A stretch of DNA of 64,000 nt from Sclerodactyla briareus. Its lineage: Eukaryota; Echinodermata; Holothuroidea; Dendrochirotida; Sclerodactylidae. A program made the position numbers and the translations under genes. The notes below the pieces were generated by a model, which saw nothing but the letters and a program-made list of their open reading frames with translations, was not told the DNA's origin and made no database searches. Location: NCBI GenBank assembly GCA_026419785.1, contig JAODTK010002444.1, positions 62,001 to 126,000 of the forward strand, in the 5' to 3' direction. Below, one piece after another: positions 22,617 through 34,690 of this stretch. Within the stretch, counting starts at the first letter, position 1, and every line of letters begins with the position of its first letter.

Positions 22617-24160
22617 CTATTATCTTATAACCTATGGTAAATAGAATTAGAAAACAGCTGAAAAGTCTAGGTCGCCTAACGGGTCGTACACCGGGCACTC
22701 CCAAAAGAAAAACAAAAAAACAGTCCAATTACAATTTTGGGACATAGCGAGCACTCGATAGCAACAAACCTTTGTAATTAAGACCATTTAAAAAACATGT
22801 AGGATGCATATGATTATGAATTGAAAGAGACTAATATAAATAGATGGAGGAAAACCTAAATGCGTCAGTTCAAAGTCTCCAAACCGAATTCATAGAAGTT
22901 TCCGTTCAGGAGTTAGAGGCGAGGCGTTTGGTGTTAGACCCTATGTATGCGCCAAGATCCAAAAGAATCCCATCATGCAATGAGAAATTATGTCATGCTT
23001 GCCACAACCATGCCCAAATATCTGTTTTCACATTAAATGTACACACTAATTTCCACTTGAAAAAATGCTCCATGAGAGATGATTGTTGTAGTGGGTTGGT
23101 AGTTGTTGATGATTTCCTCGGTTAGAGGAAGACACCATAGGTTCTGCGGAATGTTGAGTTCATATTCAACACAATAGAACAATGGAATACATATAATAGG
23201 TATCATGTGTGTTCAATTGTGACGTTATGCAATATTGCGCAGTGGGGATTTCCTCAAAATCTATGCATGATGGACCAAACTTGGGAGTGTATAACCCACA
23301 TAAGGAACATCGATTGTTAATGGTGTTTGTCTGTTTGTACCTACAAATGTGGTTTTCCCATTACCCACAAAAACCACTGCATCTAAGCCTGCATTCAGTC
23401 CTGATTGTCGGGATATTCCTCCTCTCAAGTATTCTAACAAGAAATGCGCGACAAAAATACATTACTTCTCCTGGGGGTGATTTTGTGAACAGCTATGCTC
23501 AACATGTGTCTATTGATAATGTCTCCTTCAGTTGAAACATTGGAAGCATGTAAAATGAGTGTGAGGTGTTGGAAAGAGGTGCACTAAACCAATGGATCAT
23601 GCACTAGTGTAGTTAGTGTCGACAGACCTGGTTGTATTTCATTGTAAGATGTCGCTTTGTCTTGGACAGCGACAATTCTTAACATAGGATGACACGACCC
23701 CTCCCACCCCTCCCCCCCGCCCCGTCCCTCTCAATCAACCGCAAAACGTAAAGCACGGGTGTAAACCTCATATTGCATTACGGCAGGGTCCAGGGAGCCA
23801 GAAATACTAACAACTTGATTAAAAGATCCCATTAGTGCAATAAAAACCATTAGATATATATGTTTAAATGATGCATTTGGCAGTTTTGGTGGTTGTGTTG
23901 GCCACGCCTCTTATCCACCAACGTCCTATCTAGAGACCATATAGATGATGGTCTACCTGTATGCGTTTTACATTTCAACGACTTCCACACTTGAAATGAT
24001 GACGAAGCAGCGATGTAGAAGTGGATAATTGGATATGATAATTGATATGATGAGATGCTGAATGAACGTTCGTCATTTTGAGAATGAGCTTTTACCTCCT
24101 ACAACCAGACAACAATGTGTTCTCTATTGAACGTAATTACCATTACCAGGTATATATCAA
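22617..24160 (+). repeat. Family B repeat, copy 1 (uninterrupted, about 1.5 kb)
   Basis: It aligns from TTATCTTATAACCTATG to CATTACCA with 33376-34690, 37983-38095 and 41453-41580. Shared words include GAAAACAGCTG, AGTCTAGGTC, TGAGAGATGATTGTTG, AACCAATGGATCATGCAC and CCACGCCTCTTA. It contains 93- and 108-codon open stretches that are not preserved in copy 2, so it appears non-coding. Because it is unbroken it serves as the pre-insertion reference for copy 2. Confidence 0.85.
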
Positions 24161-24164
24161 TAGA

Positions 24165-27100
24165 AAAATGAAAAAATTTACTGTCGAATTACAATGAATT
24201 CTGTGATGGACATTATCATACAGGACATCGCGGACACTCAGTTGTGTGTATATATTCCGACTGCCTCACCATATCGCTAGTTATCCATTTCCTTCTTACT
24301 CAAAACCTCCGCAAAACCCCCTACCAGTGTTATACGTAAACATCGAAACGATCTGTTATATTTTTCCAAGCTCCTGATTTCTATATCCATGTAATCGCAA
24401 ATGGCAACCCTCGTATCGATTCGTACCGTTTCCAGTTCCCTCCACTTCACGAACAAATCCTCCTTTCTCTTCCATCAAAAAGGAGTTATAAGAACAGGGT
24501 CGTTAGCTACCTCCTCAAATATGTCGCCAGTTCCCCCCTCCATCGAGCTGAAATCTCCGGCGTGAATGAAAGAGTTGGGAGGGCCAATCCTTTCGTAATC
24601 TTCCTTGAATCCCCCAAGAACCACCGGAATACTCGCCCAGCAACCGCGAGGGGGTGCCATAATTTCTCTGATATGTATTCTCACAGCAGTATTCTCTAAT
24701 CCAAGGATGAAATTATATTGCTTCAGAAATTCGGTACACTTAGGTCGTACGCTTGCAGTAGTCAGAATTCCCCACCACCCATAGCGATCCAGAGGTACTG
24801 TGTTTTGGCCAGGGCTTTACAACTTAGTCCCTAGACGCATGCTATAGTGCTACAGTGCTGGACAGAAGGCCGCGAATTTCAGTTCCGTGTGTGATAATCA
24901 ATATCCCCATTCTCTCTCCGGGGGTCGTTGGTAGGGTATAGCTCGTAATAACCATGACGCCAATGATAGTTCACTCTTAGTATGATAATTTAAGGTATAT
25001 AAACTGTAGCTCATTGATAGACTTTAGAGGTGGATGTAACTCACTTGCCGTGGTTGCGCTTTCGGTCAGTAGTATAACCACAACTGCGAGGATCGCGATT
25101 TTCCCTTAAACTATTCCATAGTGTGGCATTTGTTAACCCGCCTCAAAGTCACAGATCACAACGGGAGGCCCCTGATTTCTTGACCGGTCCGGGTATGCAT
25201 TCTTTAATATTATAGTATCGCCGTTACAACAGTTAAACTCACCAAGGCAGGAATTTCTTCTCCAGAAACTCCTCAACTGAAACCAGGCCAAAGGTAGGTT
25301 CGCCTCGTCCCCTCTTCCTGCACTGTGTTGTAGTAGCCTCTGATAGACCGCATGTATTTATAATGTACAAAGGTTGGTCCACGTGGGGCTTTCAACTAAC
25401 AGCCCGAGATAGGGCCAACATTTGAGAGTACTCTACAGACTGTAAGCATTAGGATCCATGATGCACTAGACGTCTCCCCTCGTTATTGAACTGACGATGA
25501 GTGATGAAAGCATCCTCATCTCTGTACTGTCTGTAGGCATGGTCATATTACACCACAGCCATAACATTACGGCACACAGCTGAACCATAGAGAAGGATAT
25601 AGTTGACTAGAGTACTACTGACACACGAACGGTGAGGATTGCAAGTGAACGAGATCACTAGTTGGTTTATCCTAAATGAGCTTTGCAATAAACGGCTATG
25701 TTGCTTCTCACATGATGGGAACAAGCCACACACACAAATAGATTCGAGAATACCAATGGAACGTGATAGGAACATTATTTAGTAGAGTGAACATAGTATT
25801 TGACCCCGAACAAATTGCAACAGAAGGTATTTTTGCATGTTCCGGTATAGGATCAGTTTATGAAATATATCACAAATTGCAACAAATCGAGTCCAAGGAG
25901 TGCTCAACTGTGACATAAACAAAATAACCGGCATTCTCCATTTTGAAATCATGATCGTCATATCACTCCACTGCCGAAAATATCTAAAAAGGCGAAGAAA
26001 ATGTCATAGTAGTTCTTGCGAAACAAATCAATTACAGCGGGTCTAAATAAAGTTCATCTCGACCCTAATTTTTCAGTTTTGGGCCGGCTGTCACCAAGTT
26101 AGAAGTACAAACTTTCGTATCTCAGTAACTCAGATTGGCATAAAAATGACAGACAATCAGGGTTTTTTTTTTATTTTTCACTATTATCAAACATGATATA
26201 GGAAATACATAGAGATAACTGTTTTGGAGTTTTGAGGGCATCCTGGCATCTTATAGCCATGTTTTGCACATTGATCTCGATCCACTGTCACTCGACGATC
26301 TGCATTCGAAGACTGCGTTCTTTGACAGCATCCGGAGAATGCCACCACAAAGATACCCAAAATTGCTGTTTAATGGTAAGGTGCATCGAAATAACACAGA
26401 TAGCGTGCAGGTAGAACCCGCCTAATACGCTGGGAGAACATTGCCTCAAGTAACTGCAGATCTTGGGGTATATCCTCGCTGACCGCAGCAGGGACAGATG
26501 GCACAAGACTCAACAGTGCAGATCATAGATCATCATGAATAAGATGCATGATAGAGCACCACCCGTGCGAGCCCAAGTCAATCGTCGAGTCAAGTCCACC
26601 AATTAAAAACAAAACCAGCTGATCGTCGACCAGGTGACTCTGGTTCGCGAACCCACTTGTTTCTTCAAAGTAGCGTAAACAATCAACGTACTACTTGTAT
26701 GTACTGAACTCCATTCACTTCTAGAATTATATCTATTCCAATTGAGGGTGCTATTCATTACCTAGCTCTGTGAACTGGCCTCATTCCTTGCGCTTTCAAT
26801 TTGTAGAATTTGTATCCATTACGGTAATGGTTAATTGCGATAGTCTTTTTTTCTAATCTTCAGTACGCGGTACATCCTGGGGTATCAAATCATATCCCGT
26901 TCCGTTACATAACAACCGCGCGAGCGCCAGATATGGTAAACACCTGTAATGTATGTCCCTGTTGCGTTAGTTGGAGAAAAAACTTTAACTATGTCAGACA
27001 TGTGTTGAATAGTACACTACATGAGCAGTACTTCCTGTATTTCGCTGTCAAATGTTTTCATTTCTTTTTCAGAGACACTCGTTATTGTTTCCTTTCTGGC

Positions 27101-28180
27101 AGGGTTAGCAATGTCCATTTTCATGTCTCATGCAATATTCGTCATGGTATTGTTAGGGAGGGGATGGTGTGGGGTGGTGTAGATATAGAGGAATTATTAC
27201 TGTCCACAACACAAATACACCACTTTTTGCTACGTTTCGACTCCCACCCCGACCTTGGTATCGACCCCCAACGTTTGACAGGTATTCCTGCCCCTTCTGT
27301 GCTGAGTATTGTTGTTTTTTTTTTTGTCTCGCCTAAACAGTTTGTTGTGATTGTATGTTTATTGCCATGCTTATTAGCAGGATAGTCCCAAAAAACCAAG
27401 AACGAGAAATCTTTGACCTTTTTGATTTTAGTAAGAAAGCAATGGGGTTCATGTACTTCTCGATTTGATTTGATTCGATTTTGGGCATTTCAAGTGGACG
27501 TCGACACGTCTTTACTCAGAGTGATTGCCTAGTTTTTATGTAAGTTTCTTGGTATGGTAATCACCAAACATAAGAGCACTGAAGTGAATGTATTTTTATT
27601 TTTGATATTATCAGCAATCAACTCTCTTCCAAGCCCCGCAGATCTGGTTGGAATAAACTTACGAATACTGGATGAGTGTAAACGACTACTACTCACGAAG
27701 CAGACAAGACCTAATTATACAGTGACGGAAAACTCGTCCGGCGAATTGACGATCGCATAGGCCTGATCTACTCTGGACATATGAATTTTTGGGTTCAATC
27801 ATGTAATTTCAGTGCATGAATCAACGATTTTAGCACTACCATCTTATGGAAAATTAATTACCGTGCCTCTTTGGGAATAGCCTGCTCATAGTATATATCC
27901 GGACTTGGGTGTCTAATTGCCTGAAATGTTACAACTAGGGGTCTCACTAGATCATTCTTCCCCATATCATTGGAAATCGTTATATAGGCCAGAACATCTG
28001 TTAGGTAATCCACATAACGGTATTATGCAGCCGCACAAATACAACTGCATGACTGAGGTAGCTGTGTTCCCTCCTGAACTTATGAACGCATGTTATCAAT
28101 GAAAAATGTGCAAATACTGTGCAGCAGCCAAATGAATTATTCAACTATTCTAGCGGCCAATATTTCATTCTATCGTGTAT
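24165..28180. other. Longest anonymous stretch; no gene recognised
   Basis: About 4 kb without a repeat shared elsewhere in the window. The largest open stretch is 150 codons (26933-27385), with a T-rich run inside and no recognisable domain. If unique host sequence exists in this window, this is one of the likelier places. Confidence 0.5.
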
Positions 28181-28184
28181 AGTA

Positions 28185-28395
28185 CGTTAGAGAGATATGC
28201 GTAACCACCTAAAGTTCCGGTGGCAGGGCGGCAGCGGAGAGGGCGGAACACACCTCAAAACCATAATATCCCTGAACATTGAAATTGTTGTGGGATTGGG
28301 TCAATGTGGAGAATCAAATCTACTGACACTGAAAATTATATTGGAGAAGTTCTTTGGTATTCGCTCATCTGGGGCGGTGATATCCATCTCGTTTT
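28185..28395 (+). repeat. Module M1, partial copy
   Basis: It carries CGTTAGAGAG, TCCGGTGGCAGGGCGGC, CTCAAAACCATAATATCCC, AAAATTATATTGGAGAAG and CATCTGGGGCGGTGATATC, which align to M1 at 3815-4200 in order. The 5' third is missing. Confidence 0.8.
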
Positions 28396-28439
28396 TAGCT
28401 CACACCACTATGCTGTTGAGCTAATTATATATTTATTAG

Positions 28440-28517
28440 TATGTATATAGATCTACTATCTATCTATTCCCTATCTACTATCTATCTATCTATCTACTAT
28501 CTATCCTATCTATCTTA

Positions 28518-28554
<37 letters not shown>

Positions 28555-28570
28555 CTATCTATTATCTATC
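28440..28570. repeat. (CTAT)n microsatellite, imperfect
   Basis: About 130 bases of CTAT/CTATC units with occasional single-base slips. It abuts the start of the tandem array at 28568. Confidence 0.95.
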
Positions 28571-29935
28571 CAGTGTGTCAACAATTGCTTTTTGGCCCCA
28601 GCAGTCATTCTGTGATGATGTCGCCAAACTTGACACATGTTCTTGATCCATGAGACATGTCCGAACTTGTGAAGGTCAAGTCAGTCCACTAAAGGGGCAT
28701 ATAGGCCATTGGTGTAAATTTTCAAAATGTATCTCTACAAATTTTGATGCACAGCGCGAATGTGTAGGTCATAATGATGGCTTATCCACCCGTAACTTCA
28801 GGGTGTTCAGGAATTTTTGGTCCAAGGTCCCAATGTGGCCTGAGGGCCCATTTTATTAACAATGGTACTTGAAATGCATATCTTTCCGCAAGCTTCAATT
28901 TACTTCTCAAAGTACAATATAATGTTTCTTGGATAGAGGACCTATTGGGTGTTCAGGATTGAGCCCAGGCCCAGTTGGGCCATAGAGTCCATTTGTGAAA
29001 ATACCACAAAATCTTGTATCTCTGCCACAAATGTAGTTGCACAGTGCTGTTGTTAGTCATAATGAGGTCTAAATAGCCATACCATCGGGTGTTCAGGAAT
29101 TTTTTGGGTTTGTCCAATGTACGACTTGGGCCCAAGGGCCCCATTTATGATATTAACCACAATAGTGCGTTGAAAGCATTCCTTTCCACAAGCTACTGTT
29201 GAATTTCCAAAGGTACCATGTAACAGTCTTGGGTTAGACGGGGAATGGAGTGTTCAGGAATCTGGGGCTAAAGGCCCAATTTGGGCCCATCACGGCATAT
29301 CTTCTGAAATACCGCAAAATTTTTATTTCCTACCAATTTGTTGCACCATGCTGATGTTCGGCCATAGTGATGGTCTGACAGCTGTACTGTACTCCGGCGG
29401 TGGTTCAGGATTTTTGATCCAAGTCCCACTTGACCCGAAGGCCCATTTATGAAATTCCATGGAATTTCACACATGGGTATCTTCCCACAAGTTCCAATTG
29501 ATTTTTTTTAGTGGTCCATCTGGGGTGTGTGGCCCATGTGGGCCTAGGGCCCATCATGTTAATGTTCGGTCATAATGAGGGTCAATTGCGGTACCGTCAA
29601 GGTTCTCAGAATTTTGGACTTGTGACCCAGTGTGGGCCCGAGCGCCCATCATGTTTAATCACGTAAAAAGCTTCGCCTCCTACAATATTGGGCACAGTGG
29701 CTGAGTTTGATCATAATGATGGAATAGTCCAGGCTTTTCAATGAATTTTGTTTCGAAATCCACTTGGGCCCTACAGCCTATCTACTCTATCCAGTGTGCA
29801 ACAATTGCCTCTTTGGCCCTAAACAGTCCATTTTGTGACGTATGTCGACCAACTTGGGACACAATGTCAATTCACCCATGGGACATGCTTGACTTTGCGA
29901 AGGTCAGGGTCAAAGGACATTGAAGGGGCTGGGCT
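28568..29935 (+). repeat. Higher-order tandem repeat (two ~150-base subunits) between ~150-base direct repeats
   Basis: Subunit A starts GGTGTTCAGGAATTTTTGG, contains GGGCCCATTTAT and runs through TTTCC(A/G)CAAGC. Subunit B starts GGTGTTCAGGATTGAGCC, contains AAATACC(A/G)CAAAAT and GGTCATAATGA. Starts lie near 28800 (A), 28944 (B), 29086 (A), 29246 (B) and 29396 (A, shortened), then degenerate. The array is enclosed by direct repeats that both read CTATCCAGTGTG-CAACAATTGC and continue to GAAGGTCA (28568-28680 and 29788-29910). Confidence 0.8.
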
Positions 29936-30720
29936 ATCTAGGTCATTACTGTTTTAATTTCCAATGTTTTCCTCCTACAAAATACATGTATATTTTTTTG
30001 AACTGTGGTCATATGTTCTCTTCTCATTGGTTTTGCAGATTTTGGATGCAACATCATATAGTGTCATTAGAATTAAAACGGTAACATCTATGAAAGAAGC
30101 AAACAGTCATTCTTTCGCATGGATGTTGATCATCGACCTTTGAACTTTGGTCATTATTGTATCATTTCCAAATGTATCGCCTCGATAAAAGGACATTAGA
30201 TTTTCTTGAAACTTCCTCAATGTTCCTTCTTCCCATTGAAGGTCACGGTCATTACAGAAGACACAATAGGCCACTGTGTGGGAAATTGCCTATTTCTTTC
30301 TCACTTGGTCATTCTTCGATGGACGTTGACCAAACTGACTGAGTAACAATGTGTTTATTGACTGCTATTGACCTCGGTGGCATATGAGATCGAGGTAAAA
30401 TGTTGTTACAGGGGCACATAGGCCATTGTTTCTGAACTGCTTCTTGGTCTCATGATCTTGATCATTTGAACAATTATTGTCTTGGAACATTTTGTGTGGT
30501 TTTTGAGCTACAGCACTATTGGTGCTCTATTTTATTCCTTGACGAAGTCGAGGCAATCTATGCAGTCAGGACAGTGTGTGTGTGTTTGAAGCCCAGCCTA
30601 TTAGCACGATAATTGGACCCCACCTGGATGGATAAGTTCATACTTGGTTATATGGGTTCCCGCGAAATGCCGAGGTGAAAAAAAAAAAAAAACCAACATA
30701 AGTAGTACATGATCCCTATT
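29936..30720 (+). repeat. Diverged GGTCA-rich repeat leading into the M1-M2 junction motif
   Basis: Phrases such as AAAGGACATT, GAAGGTCACGGTCATTAC, CACATAGGCCATTG and CAATAGGCCACTG resemble the flanking repeat of the array at 28660-28720. At 30535 the junction motif with a short GT tract appears, followed by an M2 start and a run of 15 A at about 30679-30693. No gene is seen. Confidence 0.55.
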
Positions 30721-30839
30721 GTTGTAGGGAGGTCAACGGTCATCTATGGCAAGATGGTGACCTTGAAATACCGCCTTACCGAGATCATGTTTTGTACCCA
30801 CCCAACAAGTTTTCGTGTAATTCATGATAACTCTGTATT

Positions 30840-31185
30840 TCGTGGTAAAACCTGCAAAATAGAGGCAGCAGACCTGGGCTTAATGTCTACTTTCGAACTC
30901 GTCCGAGTTTTACTACGGCGGACATGTTTACCAATTCCAGTTCTTCGGATATGCGTTAGGATTTTATTGCGCTAACGCCTAAGTTGCCGCGTGCAACGGC
31001 GGCGGCGGCGAGACGGGCGGCTACACCCCAAAACCATAATATCCCCGACCCTTATATTGTTGCGGGGATATAATTAGTAAACGTTTATGGATACACTGTG
31101 GAGAATATAATTCTTGCCGGACTGAAAATTATATCGGAAGAAGTTATTGGGATTCGATCATCTGGGGCGGTGATCTCCAGCGGTT
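30840..31185 (+). repeat. Module M1, copy 3
   Basis: It aligns to 3815-4200, sharing TTTTACTACGGCGGACATGT, GGCGGCGGCG, CTACACCCCAAAACC and GAAAATTATAT, and ending CATCTGGGGCGGTGATCTC. It is followed by the junction motif, a GT tract (31221-31250) and the M2 array. Confidence 0.85.
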
Positions 31186-31259
31186 TGTATTCTTTGGACT
31201 GAGTCATAGGAATCTATGAGTCAATGTGTATGTATGCGTGTGTGTGTGGAGCCCAGCCT

Positions 31260-33130
31260 CAGGATAAGGTCATCTTATATCAAGAGAAGTCAAGTCTGAA
31301 AATCTTGTTAATACGATAAGTCAAGATTACCCGGTTGATCAGCTTGAAATGCAGCATACAACTCTCTTGTAGGGAGTATAGGAACCCTATCGCTTTTGGT
31401 GTTGACCGGGGGTCAGTTTGGGGAAAAATTGGAAAATTGTAGAACTGATAACTTGGCAAGTTTGAGCTTGTTAACAAGATAACTTTACCTCACCTGGATC
31501 CTGAATGGAAGTTCATACTTGGTATATAGGATGCCCCATTGGGGGAAAAATAAAAAGTGTGAAACTGATATTCTGGCATATTTCATTGAAGAATAAAAAA
31601 TAAAAAAACACTTGTGCAGTGCATACGTTACGTGACATAATAACTCGATCCCACCTGGATGGATGAAGCTCATACTTTCTATATGGGTTCCCCGTGATGA
31701 GTAATGATCCCTATTGTTTTGGGTGGGCCCAAATCATCTGAGGTACGAGAGGTCAAAGAGAGGGAAAATTGTGGAAAAATTATTAATTGTCAAATTTTAG
31801 CTTGTTAACACAATAACTCGATCCCACCTGGATGGATGAAGCTCATACTTTCTATATGGGTTCCCCGTGATGAGTAATGATCCCTATTGTTTTGGGGTCA
31901 GGTCAAATGTCATCTGAGGTCCCAATTCGGTATATAGCTGTCCTATGGAGTACAGAAACCCTATTGATTGACCGGGCAGTTTTTTTGGGAGAAGAAAATT
32001 GTTAAGCCACTGATAATCCAGCAAAGCTTAGTTTGTTAACATGATACCACGATCCCACCTGGATGGATGAAGCTCATACTTTCTATATGGGTTCCCCGTG
32101 ATGAGTTAATGATCCCTATTGTTTTGGGGTCAGGTCAAATTCTCTGAGGTCAAGAAGAAAGGACAAAGTTTAGTCCAGAATGATTGGTACGATCAGGTCG
32201 AAATTTGGTATGCAGCTTCCTCATGGAGAGAAGGGAATCTATTGTTTATTGTGGGGGCGGGGTCAGTTCTTTGGGGAAAATATGTACATGAATCCCTGTT
32301 TTCTGGGGTTAGGTAAAAGGCCTTCTGAGGTCTAGAGAGGTCAAATTCTGGAAATCTTGTTAATACGATAGGCCCACCCTTTCATGGGAAGTACAGACAC
32401 CATATTGTTTTTGGTGTGGACCTGGGGTCAGTTTTGGGGAAGAATGTAAAAGTTGTTAAACTGATAATTCGGCGAAAGTTATCTCGTTAACAAGATAACT
32501 ATCGACTCCAACCTGAGGTTGAGCTCCTACTTGGTATATGGATTGCCCATAATGAGAATGATTCCTATTGTTTTAGGGTCAGGTCAACGGTCATATGTGG
32601 ATCAGAGAGTTCAAACGTCTGAAAAAAAAATCGTGAGTCCCTCAGAATGCGGTATATATATCCTATGGGGAGTACGGACCCCACTGGTTTTTCGGTGTGG
32701 ACAGAGGGTCAGTTTTGGAAAAATCGAAAAATGTGAAAAATAATGATAATTATATATTGATATAAATTGGCCATTTTAGATCCCACCTGGATGGATGAAG
32801 CTCATTCTTTGTATGTGCGTTTCCCCCATAATGAGAACATGACCCCTATCGAGGTCTGACCAAAAGTACCCTAGTGTCAAGAGATTCAAAAGTCTGGAAA
32901 TCTTGCTAACTTGTTAAGTCCAAAAGTGCTTAGTCCGATCAGATATACAATTTGGTATGCGTCAAAACCTCACCTGGATTGATGAATTCATACTTACATA
33001 CGATATGTGAGTTCCCCCATCTGAGTATCCATGATTCCTCTTGAAATCCTTAGCATGTTAACTCGACAATGCTTAGCTTCATCGAGTCAGATTAGTCAAG
33101 GAATCACGGAGCCCTTTAGCTTTTTCTGGT
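31260..33130 (+). repeat. Module M2 array (six or more units)
   Basis: Irregular tandem units of about 170-300 bases carry GATCCCACCTGGATGGATGA, CATACTT, TATATGGGTTCCCC, TGATCCCTATTGTTTTGGGG and AGGTCA words. A segment of roughly 78 bases is almost identical at 31641, 31814 and about 32046, the last with one extra T, which indicates recent local amplification within an otherwise diverged array. The array ends at AGTCAAGGAATCAC (about 33106). The inverted M2 array ends at the same phrase at about 58365, so this is a real element boundary. Confidence 0.85.
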
Positions 33131-33375
33131 TACAAAATTGGAGTGTTTTTTTTTTACTACTGGGTAAGTGTAGTTTTAAATATGTCTCTTAGCCTCCCTG
33201 TTTGCAAAAACAACGTTTTCAGTGAACAGAGCACGTACTGTAAAATACGACACTTTCAGCTTTACAAAGTTACCGACAGTAAGTATATGGGATTTTATAG
33301 CAAACGTGTGTGAAGAATATTCTTTCATTCTTCAAGAAACGAAAGATTACAATCTTGTTTCGTCATGATTGCTTT

Positions 33376-34690
33376 TATCTTATAACCTATGTTTCAGTAA
33401 GGATTAGAAAACAGCTGCAAAGTCTAGGTCATACACCGGGATCTCACCAAAAGAAACTTCTCAGTCCAGTTCCCATTGGGAAAAGCGGCCACTCGAAGAA
33501 CGACCCTTTGTAATGAAGACCATTGAAAAACAATTGTGGGATGAATTTTTAAGAGACTAATATGAATAGCTGGAGGAAAACTTAATGCGCAAGTTCAAAA
33601 AGTTCCAACCCGACATTCATACGACTTTCCGTTAAGGAGTTAGAGGCGTTTGATGTTCGTACCTATGTATTGCGCAAGAATCCAAAGCATCCCATAATGC
33701 GATGATAAATTATGTCATACTAGCACGACCCTGCAAATATACTGTTTCCATCAAAATGTACACACTAATTTCACTTTGAAAAATAATCCGTGAGAGATGA
33801 TTGTTGGGCTGGCAAGTGTTGATGATTTCCTCGTGGAGAGAGACATAGGTTTGCGGAATGTTGAGTTATATTCAGCACAATGGAACAATGGAAAACATAT
33901 AATAATTATATGTGTTGTTTAATTGTGACGTTATGCAATATTGCATGGTGGGGATTATCCTAAATATCTCTGCATAATGGACCAAACTTTGAAGGGTAAT
34001 AACCTCACACAGTTCACATATTGAAATGTTTTTTGGACCGACAGAATATGGTTTTCCCCTTCCCCACAACGGAACCAATGCATCCAAGCCTGCATTTGTC
34101 CTTCAATAATGTTCAGTTTGAACTCGGGTTCCTTCGGAACAAAGATTCTTCGCAGTCCCTATCTTCATGACTATATCCATGTTCATGGACATGGTCACTC
34201 ACCGATGATTTAGTCCTGTTGGTGTGATATTCCTCCTTTCACTATTCTAATAAAAATGCACGACAAAAATGCATTACTTTACCTCCTAGTGGTCATTTTG
34301 TGAAAATACATAGGCTAAAATGTGATCTATTGAATAAATGTCTTCTCAGTTAAAACGTTGGAGCCTGTAAAGTTTGCCTGAGTTGTTGAAAAGTGGCGCA
34401 CCAAACCAATGGATCATGCACCGGTATGAGTAGTGTCGACAGACATGGGTTGTATTTCGTTGTAAGATGTCGCCTTGTCTTGACGCGACAATTCCTAACA
34501 TAGGATGACATGACCCCTCCCCCTCCCTCCTCTAATCAACGGCAACGAAACTGTACGGGTGTCAACCTAATGGCACTTGTCAGGAGGGAAACACTATGAA
34601 CTTAATTTAAAAATCCCTCAATGCGAATGAAAACCATAACTGAATATAGTTTAGTGTTGTGTTGCCACGCCTCTTAACACAAAACACCCT
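33376..34690 (+). repeat. Family B repeat, copy 2, left part
   Basis: It aligns to 22617-23930 and stops abruptly after CCACGCCTCTTAACACAAAACACCC at about 34690, where the LINE begins. Copy 1 continues through this point without interruption. Differences from copy 1 are substitutions plus many single-base indels. Confidence 0.85.

Noticed and set aside
22844-23535. Two open stretches in family B copy 1
   Set aside because: The aligned region of copy 2 (33570-34350) has stops and shifts in the same frame.
22617-24160. Terminal inverted repeats of family B
   Set aside because: Copy 1 ends share a loose CTATT-ATA-CCT-GGTAA pattern in inverted orientation, but copy 2 does not support it.
26933-27385. 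150-codon open stretch, possible gene
   Set aside because: No domain or signal recognised, overlapped by an 85-codon frame on the other strand, and within the length expected by chance in 64 kb.
28440-29935. CRISPR-like array
   Set aside because: Repeat units are about 150 bases, diverged and without unique spacers of constant length; the organism appears to be an animal.
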